Assembly: GCA_902984215.1 (NCBI GenBank)
Contig: CADWAF010000710.1
Location: forward strand, 60,362-124,361
Length of the DNA stretch: 64,000 nucleotides
Direction of reading: 5' to 3'
Source: Willaertia magna
Lineage: Eukaryota; Heterolobosea; Eutetramitea; Acrasida; Naegleriidae
A program made the translations under genes and the position numbers. Below the pieces are notes generated by a model, which saw only the letters and a program-made list of their open reading frames with translations, had not been told where the DNA came from and ran no database searches. Shown here piece by piece: positions 30,836-41,341 of this stretch. How positions within the stretch are numbered: position 1 is the stretch's first letter; every line of letters starts with the position of its first letter.

Positions 30836-31031
30836 ATTCTCTACCTTAATCAATTATATAATTTAAATAATGTTGGGTAAGGGGTTGCATTTACATTGTT
30901 CTGCAAAAAAAAATTCAAACAACAGCTGTAAATTTGTACTACGTTAATTAAGAACCATTAAGTCAGCCAGTGTATATATTGTAAAACCCCTCTTGTAATC
31001 CAGATAACATTAATTTACCTTTTTACGAACA

Positions 31032-32417
31032 ATGAGCTTCTCCCCAGTAGTAGAAAATATCGAAGACTTTGATGTTGACCAATTCCTTTTAACTTTAAAT
31101 ACTAATCCATCAACAACAACTAATAGTAATAATAACCCATTGTCACTATCAAATGAAAATGAAGGCAATATGAATTATTTAACTATGCAAAACCAACAAC
31201 AATATCGTGCACCTATGTTTGATAATTCAATGATGCATAGTTCATATTTAAATGGTCAACCAAGTACCCTCTCCAATCAAACACCAATGTTTAATCAAAC
31301 AATAGAAAGTTGCTTTCAATCCATCCTATCATCAAACAACAACATTCCCAACAACATTCCCAACAACACATTAAATATGAGTGGTGAGAATTTAGCACTT
31401 ATCCTCCAATTTATGCAACAACAACAACAATGCTACAACCCAAACAATGCAACAATATCAAATAATAATAGTAATTATCAAATAAGTGATGATTTAATTA
31501 ATTCTTTCATAGTAACAGATCCTTATGACAATGTAATGCCAAAGGAGAATGCAATATCTAATACTCAAATAGTACAAAATGATTTTGCTTGCAATATCAA
31601 TGATTCTGTTTTAGGCAGTATGGGTAACGAAGTAACTGCTCTATTCCCTGATATTTATCCTATCCTTTCTACAAATGATGAAGAAGATAATAATCATCCT
31701 CATAATAATATTCATTGGGATTGTAACAATCCTTCCTCTCCAACTTCTTTGACAGACTTAGAAGCATCAATCAGTCAACCAATGACTGATATTGCAAAAG
31801 AAAGTACACCAACACTAAACAATGTGTCACCTAATAGACAAGCAATCCTAAATACTAACGAAATGAAGGCTGTTGTATTAAATGAGCACCAACAAGAGCA
31901 AAAAAGACAAGAACAAGAACCTAATTTGTTACAACAATTAGAATTACAAGCAAAACAATTATTACTCCAAAATTCTCCTTCCCTTGTTAGTTCTTGTTCT
32001 GAGGATGGTCCTTCAATAGACAATGCATTTTCTAAAACATTAAAGACCAATCCACAAGAAAACAATAAGAAGAGAAAAAAGAATATTGCGAATGACTCAA
32101 CCAACATAACTTCAGCTGTTGACACAAAGAAGAAGAGAAAGAAACAACCAGTGGATAACCAAGTATCTGGTTTTATGATTCAAAACACCACAAATATTAC
32201 TGGGGTAGGTTTAAACTCTCCCTCACTCTCAACCACCACCAAAGTATCAACCAATTCTTCTAATTCTTCTTCTGGTGGTAAAAGAAAAGCAAGAAACATG
32301 TGTTGGTTGCAAAGTATTTGTCCTCAAATACCAACTGATCAATTAATATTACCACCTGTTGTTGGTAATGGTGGCAAAAAACCTTTAAAATTCCATACTG
32401 TACAATTCCAACAATAA
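31032..32417 (+). CDS. Asn/Gln/Ser-rich nuclear-type protein, unidentified
   Basis: A 461-residue single-exon frame, largely low-complexity: N-rich at about 28-45 and 105-155, Q-rich at about 130-140 and 280-320. An acidic N-terminus (ENIEDFDVDQFL) resembles an activation segment. Two bipartite-like basic clusters (KKRKKN near 340, KKKRKKQ near 360) suggest nuclear entry. The last about 45 residues are ordered-looking (KARNMCWLQSICPQIP, then KPLKFHTVQF) and may be the conserved core. A 12-base tandem duplication (AACAACATTCCC) is seen in the coding DNA near 31340. Perhaps a transcription regulator, but no DNA-binding domain is recognised. Confidence 0.7.
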   Translation: MSFSPVVENIEDFDVDQFLLTLNTNPSTTTNSNNNPLSLSNENEGNMNYLTMQNQQQYRAPMFDNSMMHSSYLNGQPSTLSNQTPMFNQTIESCFQSILSSNNNIPNNIPNNTLNMSGENLALILQFMQQQQQCYNPNNATISNNNSNYQISDDLINSFIVTDPYDNVMPKENAISNTQIVQNDFACNINDSVLGSMGNEVTALFPDIYPILSTNDEEDNNHPHNNIHWDCNNPSSPTSLTDLEASISQPMTDIAKESTPTLNNVSPNRQAILNTNEMKAVVLNEHQQEQKRQEQEPNLLQQLELQAKQLLLQNSPSLVSSCSEDGPSIDNAFSKTLKTNPQENNKKRKKNIANDSTNITSAVDTKKKRKKQPVDNQVSGFMIQNTTNITGVGLNSPSLSTTTKVSTNSSNSSSGGKRKARNMCWLQSICPQIPTDQLILPPVVGNGGKKPLKFHTVQFQQ

Positions 32418-32456
32418 ATAATGTAAATTAAAATTTATTACAATAAAATAATTTTC

Positions 32457-33513
32457 TCACCAAAAAGGTCTATGCTTGAATTCTTTTAAATTTGGTATTG
32501 CAATAGTTGAACCATCTTCTCTTGTCTTTACCCCAACTACAACGTTGGCCATATCATCCATTTGTTGAAAAATAGCATGTTCTAACCAATTAAATGGTCT
32601 AACCCAACCTTTTAATTGAGTTTTTACAATATCTTCATTAGCACATCTGTAAGTAACAATATTAAAATTATCTCTATTAAAATAAGGTATTTCTTCTTCA
32701 TCATAAAATTCATTTGTAATTCTATCTGGAATGTGTAATTTATCTCTTTTTTCATTAAAAACAACCTTTGTATATAATTTGACATTTGTAAACTTTGGCC
32801 ACATAGTTGGCTTTTTAAATATTCTAGCCTTCACCATTCCTTTAGTTGTCCAATAACTACAATTACCTCTTTCAGAAACATTAAGAATATTATATTTTCT
32901 TAGAAAATTATACACGGGTCCCAGAAGCATCTCATATTTTGCATCTTTATCTAATTCCTGTTGTTGAATCTCTTTGAAATAATTATGCATATTTTCAATC
33001 CACAACAACGGCCATTCCTCAAATCTAAATCCAATTATTGTTCTTAAATAAATACCTCCTTGTTCATTTCCCTCAACATTACAACAATCTGGATCTCCAA
33101 ATATATAATCTTCGGCTTTTAAAAAATTAACCATTCTTTTATCTGACCTTCCAACAACTGAAATACTTTACAAAAAATGGAAAATAATAATACCTACTAT
33201 TCATTACAATAGATTCTCCATTTTCAGGATTTGTGTATCTAATAGCTGCATGTCCATATGGATTGTGACTAGATGGTTCAAAAAAAGGATTTCTAAAAGC
33301 AGCTGGTTCAATATATAAATATTCAAAAGCAGGTGGTTTATGTTTTCCTAAAACATTATCAATATCATTTAAAATTGTTTCTTTATTATCTATTGGTTTT
33401 GTTGAATTCTTATAAAATACATTTTCTAGACTAGAATAATTTCTAAATGAATTATTTAACAGTTTCTTATTCTTTAATGAAATCTTTGAAAAACTGTGAA
33501 CTACTTTCTTCAT
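32457..33513 (-). CDS. Conserved protein of unknown function, probably mitochondrial
   Basis: Two exons on the minus strand, 33513-33198 and 33142-32457, with a 55-nt intron using a GTAGGT donor. The join is in frame and gives 333 residues. The first about 30 residues are basic, Ser/Asn-rich and lack acidic residues, consistent with a mitochondrial presequence. Conserved-looking blocks follow: HAAIRYTNPENGES near residue 80-95, MVNFLKAEDYIFG near 110, EGNEQGGIYLRTIIGFR near 130 and MHNYFKEI. I do not recall a named family and give no function. It is convergent with the N/Q-rich gene (39 bases apart) and divergent from the PHD gene. Confidence 0.75.
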
Positions 33514-33754
33514 TTTTTTGTGTTGTTTCTTTCACTTTCGGGAAGAGTTCTGATGAAATGCAAGAGAGAATGATAAGAACATGGATTTGCTTTGTTTTCT
33601 ATCAACATGTTATTATTACAAATCAAATACAATCATTTTTATTTGTGATGGCATTAATGAATTGTAGTTTTGTCAGTTTCGAATTATTGGCGCGTATTTT
33701 ATTGTTAACGGTTTTTAATTTTAAAATTAAATTTAAAATTATGAACGTTAAAAA
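33514..33754. promoter_or_regulatory. Divergent promoter, unknown mitochondrial protein / PHD protein
   Basis: 241 bases between two outward-reading starts. A plus-strand open frame crossing it (33447-33770) overlaps both genes and is rejected. No clear motif other than AT-rich tracts just before the PHD gene start. Confidence 0.35.
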
Positions 33755-35152
33755 ATGTCTAGACCTCTAAAACCAGAAGATTTTGATTCAATTACAGAAT
33801 TCCTATCGGATTGTGAAAGTATAGGCACTTCAATAAGTGAACTAAAAGAACATTTAAAAAAACAAGGTGTATCAATAAGAAGTTTAATAAATTTTATTAA
33901 GATTGAAAATAAAAGAAGAGGTAATCCTCTTATGATTGGAAAAGAGTCTATAATGCGCAGTGATGATTTTCCATATTTACTGGGTTATCATTTACCAAAA
34001 ACAGAATTCAACAGATTGACTGAAACTGAATTAAAGAAGGTCCTTAAAGATTCTAAATTAGATTTAGAAATAAGTTTTGATGAAATAATTCCTAACATTG
34101 AACATTTATTTGAAGATGAGGGAATATTATATGAACGTTCTCCTGAGACAAATGAATTAATATTTAGTAAAGTTGAAAGTGGTGAAACTGGAAAGAAAAA
34201 GAAAAGTGAAAAAAAGAAAAGTGGTAAAAAGAAAGATAAGAAAGAAAAGAAAGATAAAAAGAAAGAGACAATTGTAAAAGAAAGTAAAAAAGGAATCATT
34301 AAAGATAATCAAAAGGAAGAAAAGAATAATGAAATTGTGAAAAAAGTGACAGAAAAGACGGTAACTTGGGATAAGGATGTACAAGAGGAAATAAGGAAAG
34401 AAGAAATGAAAGAAATTGAAAAGAAGATTGAAGAACCTAAAAGTAATAAAGTAGAAAAACAACACGAAGAGAAAAAAGAAGAAAGAGAACAGAAAATGGA
34501 GGAGAAGAAGGAAAAAGAACAGAAGAAAGAAGAACCAAAAATATTAGCAACTGACCCTCCAAAAAGAAGAAGAGGCAGACCTAGGAAAAATCCAGAACAA
34601 CCACCAAAACCTAAGACAACCCAAGAAGATGATGAAAATTTAGATAAAAAACGTAAAAGAAGAATTAGAAAACCAATTAGTAAAAGAAGAAAAGGTGAAG
34701 AAATAGATGAAGCCTTAGCAGATGTGTTTATGAATGATATTTGTTCAATATGTCACAAACAAACAGATATTTGTAAGGAAACAATTATATCATGTTGTGA
34801 ATGTGCTCAAAATTGTCACAAAAGTTGTATTAATCCTTCCATTCCAGATTTTGAATTGGATTGTTGGCAATGCCTTAATTGTAAAAGATGTTCAGTATGT
34901 TTTTCTGAAGAAAGTTCAAAGGATAATGATATTTATATTTGTAGTAGATGTGATAGAGGATGGCATCATAATTGTTTAGAAGAAGGATTCAGGAAACAAT
35001 TTAGTTTAGATGAAGATTGGTATTGTCCAATTTGTTCTGACATGATGGGTTCATGTCTTACTCGTACAATAATAGAAGAATCTGAAGAAGAAGAAAGTGG
35101 TTGTAGTAGTCCAGTTTATGATTATAATTATTTAGAGAAAATAAATAATTAG
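33755..35152 (+). CDS. Double PHD-finger chromatin protein with AT-hook
   Basis: 465 residues. Residues about 1-145 are ordered and helical with no family I recognise. Residues about 145-265 are a long Lys/Glu run, likely a single charged helix. Residues about 268-280 hold a classic AT-hook (RRRGRPRKNP). Residues about 328-440 hold two back-to-back PHD fingers: the first is C-x2-C ... C-x2-C ... H-x2-C ... C-x2-C, the second has CSRCDRGWHHNCLE and WYCPIC. Tandem PHD units of this kind (DPF or MOZ type) read acetylated or methylated histone H3 tails. A short acidic tail ends the protein. It likely works in the nucleus within a histone-modifying or remodelling complex, but no catalytic domain is present. 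It is convergent with the Rac gene, 40 bases apart. Confidence 0.87.
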   Translation: MSRPLKPEDFDSITEFLSDCESIGTSISELKEHLKKQGVSIRSLINFIKIENKRRGNPLMIGKESIMRSDDFPYLLGYHLPKTEFNRLTETELKKVLKDSKLDLEISFDEIIPNIEHLFEDEGILYERSPETNELIFSKVESGETGKKKKSEKKKSGKKKDKKEKKDKKKETIVKESKKGIIKDNQKEEKNNEIVKKVTEKTVTWDKDVQEEIRKEEMKEIEKKIEEPKSNKVEKQHEEKKEEREQKMEEKKEKEQKKEEPKILATDPPKRRRGRPRKNPEQPPKPKTTQEDDENLDKKRKRRIRKPISKRRKGEEIDEALADVFMNDICSICHKQTDICKETIISCCECAQNCHKSCINPSIPDFELDCWQCLNCKRCSVCFSEESSKDNDIYICSRCDRGWHHNCLEEGFRKQFSLDEDWYCPICSDMMGSCLTRTIIEESEEEESGCSSPVYDYNYLEKINN

Positions 35153-35192
35153 TTTACAAAATAATTTTACAAAAATAAATTTATTCAAAAAT

Positions 35193-35859
35193 TTAAAGAA
35201 TTTGACATTTCTTTTTACCGCCATCTTTTTCTGGTGGATATAAAGCAGCAATAATTGCTTCATTAAATACTTCAATTAATCCTTGTCTAGTTTTTGCTGA
35301 ACATTCCACATATTTAACTGCATGAATTTTCTTTGCTAATTCGTGACCTTTAGAAGCAGGAAGTGCTTGAGAAGCGAATTGAGGATTATTTCTTAAATCG
35401 ATTTTAGTTCCACATAAAATTATTGGTGCATTTGGACAATTCTTTTGTAATTCAGGATACCATTTAGCTTCAACGTTTTCATAAGAAGCTGAATTGATGA
35501 CTGCAAAACAAACAATAAAACAATGAGTTCCAGGATATGATAATGGTCTTAATTTATCGTAATCTTCTTGACCTGCAGTATCCTATCAAATATTTGTCAA
35601 TAATCAATCATTAGCGGGATTTTTAAAATTTACTTACCCATAAACCTATAGAAACTTCTTGATCATTAATTTCAACCATAGTGTTATAGTTATCAAAAAC
35701 TGTTGGTACGTAATCTTCTGGAAATTCATTCTTTGCATAAGCATATAAAAGACCTAAAATTTTATTTAAAATTTTCTTGTTTTTTATTATCTACTTACAA
35801 GTTTTACCAACTGCACCATCTCCTACTGTGACAATCTTTAATACTCCTTCTTCTGACAT
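35193..35859 (-). CDS. Rac/Rho-family small GTPase
   Basis: Three exons on the minus strand: 35859-35799, 35753-35638 and 35582-35193. The introns are 45 and 55 nt, both with GTAAGT donors, and the product is 188 residues. Because of the introns no single long frame shows it. The P-loop is GDGAVGKT, switch I is YVPTVFDNY, and switch II is DTAGQEDYDKLRPLSYP with the first intron-2 base directly before the DTAGQ codons. GTKIDL (for TKLDL) and ECSAKT complete the nucleotide pocket. The end is KKKCQIL, a polybasic stretch plus a CAAX box ending in Leu, predicting geranylgeranylation. Rac proteins steer actin polymerisation, crawling and phagocytosis. The Rho insert helix region is present. Confidence 0.96.
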
Positions 35860-36441
35860 TTTTTATTTTATTTTTTTTAATTTCAAAATTTTTTTTTCGC
35901 TGATTTGATAATTGACAGGGATTGAGGTTAAATGACGCCAACAACAAATGACTCTTTTAACTTTAAAAATGGATTGGAAAAGGAACTCATTGTTCTTCTT
36001 ATTGCAGCCGTTTGGAATTTTAAAAGAAAGAAGTACTTTCGGAAACATTCTAAAAGAATAACAAGCCAACAATCAAGAAATATTTGTGATTTATTGTTTG
36101 AGAACATGGAAGTGTTTTTATTTGAAAAGACTAGATGAAAACGAATCTTTTTGATCAATTTATAATGGATAGAATAGGATCAAATAATTTATTATTGTAA
36201 TGTTTATAACCAACCTTGTAACCGTAAAGAAGCTTTGCAAACATTATTTTAGGAATTTCCATTTTTATGAAAAATAACTATGCCTTAATTGAATAGTTAT
36301 TTAAACAACTGACCTCCAAAATTCACATCTACAAAAATACATCACAACTTGTCAATTACATATTAACTAAACAACTAAAGCCTTAATTCCTTAAGGAATT
36401 TGTAACTATTAAAAAAACAAAAACAATTTTAGCTTATAGAG
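35860..36441. promoter_or_regulatory. Divergent intergenic region, Rac / RCC1 protein, with 16-bp palindrome
   Basis: 582 bases. Overlapping 68-76-codon frames on both strands around 35930-36158 have no motif and cancel each other as evidence, so I reject them as genes. A perfect 16-base palindrome, AATTCCTTAAGGAATT, lies at 36385-36400, about 40 bases before the RCC1 gene start. It could bind a dimeric regulator, or be chance. Confidence 0.35.
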
Positions 36442-38163
36442 ATGGAAGATTTTGGTACAACAGATAATTATAGTGATGATGCCTTAGATGAAATTTTCGA
36501 TATATTAACTCATGATAATATTGGAAATGCTAAAGATACTGGTTATGAGGGTTTTTTTAGTGATTCTTCAAATGATGATGATTATGAAGAAAATAGAAAG
36601 AGGCAAGATGAAATAGAGTTAGAAGAACAAGCAAAGTGGAGTAAATCATTGGCTATTGAAGAACAACAAGAATTTAATAATGTATTCTTACCTATTGCTG
36701 GTGATGCTTGTGAAGAGATTTTAACAAATGACAATTGTTATCAAACCAACCCTATTGATAACATAAGTAGTGCTGCATACTTGTGTTTTAATGATCTACA
36801 ATCAATAATGGATGAAAATGGAGAAGATGATAATAATAGTACTTATAGTTGGGCTAATCATTCCACACAAGAAAAGTTAGATGCAAAAGGAAATACCTTT
36901 AATAATAGTTCTAATCAATTAGATCAATCAATTATTAATAGCAATACGGAGAATGCTATTATTTTAGGTGAAAATAATTTTTCTCAATTATTAGGTTGTA
37001 ATGATATTAGTATTTCATCACCTAGATTAATTTCTTTACAAGAATTCTCTAATGGTATTGGAAGTAGTCAAGAACTATTTCAGTTATCATCTATTTCAGA
37101 AGTTTTAAGTGGTTATTATCACACTTTTATTAGAACAGTTGATGGGAATATTTACGGTGTGGGAAGTAATTTTCACGGTCAACTTGGTTTAGGTAAAGAA
37201 ATTGAACAAACTAATGAGTTTAAAAAATTAAACTTTTTTAATGAAAATAATTTAAAAGTTAAAAATATTTATACTAAATATTTACAAACATTCTTTGTAA
37301 CTGATAAAGGTAAATTATTTACTTGTGGATATAATGAAGAGTGTAATTTAGGTATTAACAAAGAAGGAACTAAAAAAGCAAATATCTTTGATATTACACA
37401 AGTTAAAGGAAGTGTCAATGATTTAAATATTAAAAAGGTTGGAATAGGTCATTATCATGTTATTATCTTAACAGAAGATAGTCAAGTATTTGTTTGTGGT
37501 TTACAATTACACGGTGCTTTATTTTTACCAACTAATAACAAAAGATTAACTAAACTAACAAAGAATGAAAATATGTCAAGAAGACAAATTATTAATGTAG
37601 AATGTGGTCAATACTATTCTGTTGCAGTTTCTAGGGATGGTAAATTCTACGTTGCAGGAGTAATCAGTGAAGTTACTAGACCAATCTTTGAAGTATATTC
37701 TATCACAAATATGATTCCTAAACTTTTATCATGTGACACATTTGAACATACTTGTTGTGTATCGAATGATTACTTTATTTTAAGCGTTAGTGCTTTAACT
37801 GAACCTGGCTCAGGAGACTTGGAATTAAAGGAAAAGGTATTTAGATGGGGAGATAATTCTAATGAAAATTCAGTGCCTAACGTTTTCCTTAAAGAAATTA
37901 CTAACACTGTTACACAGTCATTAAGGGAACCTATTCGCACAATTGTTAATGGTCCTTATCACACTTTATTTATTACAAAAGGAGGTAGAGCTTTTCATAT
38001 GGGAAGAAATAATAACTCTCCTCAATCTTTACTTAACCAAAGTGATTCTGCTGATAAACCAGAATTGTTGTTAATTACAACATCTTTTAATGTACATCAA
38101 AACTTAGCAACATGTACTAAGGAAGGTATTATTTTATTAGCAAACAATGCTTTTGGTTTTTAG
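36442..38163 (+). CDS. RCC1-repeat protein with acidic N-terminal region
   Basis: 573 residues, one exon. Residues 1-190 are acidic and Asn-rich, probably disordered. From about 195 to the end, RCC1-type propeller blades are seen: HTFIRTVDGNIYGVGSNFHG followed by QLGLG near 230, FVTDKGKLFTCGYNEECNLG near 288, YSVAVSRDGKFYVAG near 393, KVFRWGDNSNEN near 470 and HTLFITKGGRAFHMG near 512. Six or seven blades would close a propeller. RCC1-fold proteins act as Ran exchange factors, ubiquitin-pathway scaffolds or many other adaptors. The catalytic features of true RCC1 cannot be judged by eye. The unrelated receptor upstream also has RCC1 blades, but the two are not close copies. Confidence 0.82.
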   Translation: MEDFGTTDNYSDDALDEIFDILTHDNIGNAKDTGYEGFFSDSSNDDDYEENRKRQDEIELEEQAKWSKSLAIEEQQEFNNVFLPIAGDACEEILTNDNCYQTNPIDNISSAAYLCFNDLQSIMDENGEDDNNSTYSWANHSTQEKLDAKGNTFNNSSNQLDQSIINSNTENAIILGENNFSQLLGCNDISISSPRLISLQEFSNGIGSSQELFQLSSISEVLSGYYHTFIRTVDGNIYGVGSNFHGQLGLGKEIEQTNEFKKLNFFNENNLKVKNIYTKYLQTFFVTDKGKLFTCGYNEECNLGINKEGTKKANIFDITQVKGSVNDLNIKKVGIGHYHVIILTEDSQVFVCGLQLHGALFLPTNNKRLTKLTKNENMSRRQIINVECGQYYSVAVSRDGKFYVAGVISEVTRPIFEVYSITNMIPKLLSCDTFEHTCCVSNDYFILSVSALTEPGSGDLELKEKVFRWGDNSNENSVPNVFLKEITNTVTQSLREPIRTIVNGPYHTLFITKGGRAFHMGRNNNSPQSLLNQSDSADKPELLLITTSFNVHQNLATCTKEGIILLANNAFGF

Positions 38164-38358
38164 TGTAAATTATTATAAAATTAGTGCTTAATTAAGATTT
38201 GGTGTCACTTAATCTCCCTTCTCCTAGGCTGTCAAAAAAATGAAACAAAAATCACTACAAGATACACGTAATAGGAATTGCTCTTCATAAAATCAATACC
38301 AATTATTAGACAATCCGTTCGGATCAACTTCAAGAAGTGATGCAGAAGAAAGCTTATA

Positions 38359-38475
38359 ACTACGGCCATACCACTGTGAAAGCACCTCATCCCGTCCTAT
38401 TTGAGAAGTTAAGTACAGTAGAGCTACATTAATACTGAGATGGGAGACTTCTCGGGAACCTGTAGTGCTGTAGAT
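38359..38475 (+). rRNA. 5S ribosomal RNA
   Basis: About 117 bases with the conserved 5S landmarks in order: CTACGGCCATACCAC at the 5' end, ATCCCGTCC, GAGAAGTTAAG (loop C / box A region), GAGATGGGAGAC, TTCTCGGGAACC and GTGCTGTAG at the 3' end. The ends pair as helix I: CTACGGC (38360-38366) with GCTGTAG (38467-38473), including one G-U pair. A T5 run at 38475-38479 directly follows and fits a Pol III stop. It is a solitary gene here, 64 bases upstream of HAP2 on the same strand. Confidence 0.95.
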
Positions 38476-38479
38476 TTTT
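38475..38479 (+). terminator. Oligo-T Pol III terminator of 5S rRNA
   Basis: Five T residues directly after the helix I strand of the 5S gene, the usual RNA polymerase III stop signal. Confidence 0.6.
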
Positions 38480-38539
38480 AAACAAGTTGTGACTTCCAAA
38501 AGTGGGAATTTCTTTATTAATAATTTTTAAAAAGAAAAA

Positions 38540-41210
38540 ATGAAAACATTTAGAATTTTAACCCACCTTGTTGCACTGTTTTTGTGCTTATCATTCATAC
38601 ATGCAGTTTTTGGGATAAGCCTTTCGTTTCCTTTTTCTGGAGAACCAACATATATTAAGGGTGGAATAGTTACATTAAATATGCAAGCAGGTATTAAACA
38701 AGAATTTAATTTCATTAGTCCAGTATTAATTAATGGAAGATTATTAAGCTCTTGGACTAGTAAAGATCTAGTTAATTTTATAAGAGACAATTCTATTGTA
38801 TTTTTAACGAATTCATTAGTTGACACAACATCAACTAAAATAAGAAATGTATTTCTTCCTACTGAATTAAGAATTGTCAACGATACCTCAATGGAAGTAA
38901 TATTCAAACTAACAATGGATGATCAATATGATTTAGACTATAAAGATAAACATGCACTGTACATTAATGGTAATTATTTCGAAAGTAACTCTAAGAAACT
39001 TTCTGATGGTATAATCTCACCAGTAATTTATTCAGTTGATACGTATGTTGGATGCGAACAGAATCTTAATTCAAATGTTGCAGAAACAAATTCAGCTTTG
39101 TATAATATTAAGCTTGATGGTGCCAGCAAAGTAGTAATCATTGAAATACCATTTACATCAGAGAAAAACAAGATTTATTCATTGAATATTACTAATATTC
39201 AACTCAATTACTACACCTATCAGTTAAACGATACATTATCTGTTAATTTAAAGGCTGAACCTTCGGAATGGGTAGGGATTATAACACCTTCTGGATCGTC
39301 TTTTCCCCTTATGAGGGAAGAAGTATCTTCATGGTTACTTCCTATTTACAACGGAAAGCAAAACGCATCTCTCCAATACTACTCTGCAAGTAACCTACAA
39401 GAATACCAAGCCTGGAACAATAAAATTGCTAGTACTGCTGGACTAAGACAAGAGAAGACAACATTTGACGGAAAAACTTTATATAGATTTTATGATTCTA
39501 CGTTTTCTACCGTATACAACACAGATGAACCATATCTTACTTTTGAGTATTCTAATGGTGTGTGGAAAAAGGAAAGTGTGTTTGATAGAGGAATAGTATG
39601 CAACGGCTGTTATAAAAGAGGGGCAGATGGTTGTCCATTTTGTGACTACTCTAGACACAGTAAGTAATTATTACAGAACTTATTTTGCTTAAAAAATTAA
39701 AAGGAATTGTTGCAACAGAGGAAATTGTTTCTGAATATATTTTTACTAACTTGACAGCAGCTCACAAAATTACTTTAAATTTAAACAATGGAAAGGAAAG
39801 CATATCACAACAAATTAGAAAACAACAAACAAACAAGGAAAACTACTTACAAACATTCTTTACTCTTCCTAATAATCAACAGTTAGAAAACTTTAAGAGT
39901 ATACTTATATCAAACACACAAAATATTTACGGTTCTTTTGTAACAGTAAATGACTCCTCCAAGCTGGACCAAAAATGTGAACGCTTGATAATTACCAACC
40001 AAGATTTCTATCAACCAAATGGTTTTTGTGAGAAGGATTTTGGTTCTTGTAATGGACAGTATAACATTAGGAAATTAGATTGGAAAAATATGTATGCATC
40101 TTCTTTTATGGAAAATAATCAACAAGTTCTAAAAATTAACTGGATGCCTTCGATTTTACTTTCTGTTCAAATACCCTTAGACAAATTCAAGTTTCAACAA
40201 CCTTATTTAAGTCCAGTTAAGGCCTGGTTGAACAGAAATGGATTGTATACTGGAGATCTTTATTTTGTTTTAGAAAACACAGGAGAAGCCTTTTCCAATG
40301 TTATTGTTAGTGTTGAATGTGACAATATAATTCCTTTAAACAAGCCTTTTTCCTTTGAAGCAGTTTCGGTTGCCCCAAAAAAACAAGTAACATTTGTGTA
40401 CTCTGCAGTGGTTTATAATGACACATTTTCAGATAATTTTAAATGTATTTTTAAGGGTAAAGAGCAAAATTCCAAACCTCTTTGGGATACTATGCACAAG
40501 GACTTCTTATTTGAATTTAGAGAACCTCTCTTCAGTGGAAAGTTTATGAATGCTTGTTTGGTTCTTTCGAACTTTCCAGAAATTGAAACAAGAAATGGAG
40601 TGACAGAGAGCACTTCACTTTCATTAAACAGGCTGTTAAATATAACCAAAATATCAAGTGGAGATGCAGGCGCTACTATTTTTGGAATTTACATTAAAAA
40701 CAAAGGTTTTTCACTTTGTAAAACAAATACTTACCTAAACTGTGAGATAAAAGAAACAAAACAAAAGTTTCAAAAAAACAGACAAGACTCTATAAAAGCG
40801 TTGAGTTCCTTAGAAATATTCTTTACCCTTTACCAGTAAGTACAACTCAGTTATTGATTTTTGATAACGTAGTAATTAGAATAGATAATGTTTTTCTGTC
40901 GTGTGACCTAAATATTCAATACACAGATGAAAATGCTTTGTGCCAAAAGGAATTACGAGATGCTTTTATTTCAAACATGACAGTAAAAAGAGACTCAGTT
41001 CCTTCTTTCGAAGAAAACAATTATGAGACTCCAGTTTCGCTATCCCTACCCGTTACCATATCGATTACAGTGGCAATAATCGTTCTTACTATTGTTATAA
41101 CACTACAAAGGTGTTGCGTTTTGTGTATTAGGCACACTGATTCTATAAACTTGGAAGATGTTTTGGAAAAAATTAAAGAAATTAAGGATTCAAAACAAGC
41201 CAAGCCATAA
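38540..41210 (+). CDS. HAP2: HAP2/GCS1-type gamete fusion protein
   Basis: Three exons (38540-39659, 39704-40835, 40880-41210). Both introns are 44 nt with GTAAGT donors, and the product is 860 residues. A signal peptide (1-24) is followed by a long Cys-containing ectodomain and one membrane helix near residue 805-825 (SLSLPVTISITVAIIVLTIV), then a short basic, Cys-rich cytosolic tail. The HAP2-GCS1 region shows FYQPNGFCEKDFGSCNGQ near residue 470, VLENTGEAFSNVIVSVEC near 560, and F.C.F.G near 605, matching the order in plant HAP2. HAP2 is a class II-fold fusogen that merges gamete membranes, so its presence implies a sexual or cell-fusion stage. The splice sites were chosen because they restore the frame. 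Shorter cryptic acceptors also exist. Confidence 0.85.
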
Positions 41211-41341
41211 GTATGCTTAAAGAAATGTCAAATTATCTGATTTAGCTATTCAACAGATTGTAAATAGTATAATACACCAGTTTAAAATAAGATTCTAAAA
41301 TTATGTTTCGAACTTTGTTTTAACGCTCAACTTTACCGGAT

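Noticed and set aside
33447..33770. 107-codon plus-strand frame between divergent genes
   Set aside because: It overlaps the first exon of the minus-strand gene and the start of the PHD gene; no motif.
35863..36158. Overlapping frames on both strands upstream of the Rac gene
   Set aside because: They oppose each other over the same bases, lack motifs and lie in a shared promoter region.
39660..39676. A 17-nt intron in HAP2 (and a 15-nt one at 40836-40850)
   Set aside because: The 44-nt alternatives restore the frame in both cases and match the intron sizes of other genes; the 15-nt form leads to a stop.
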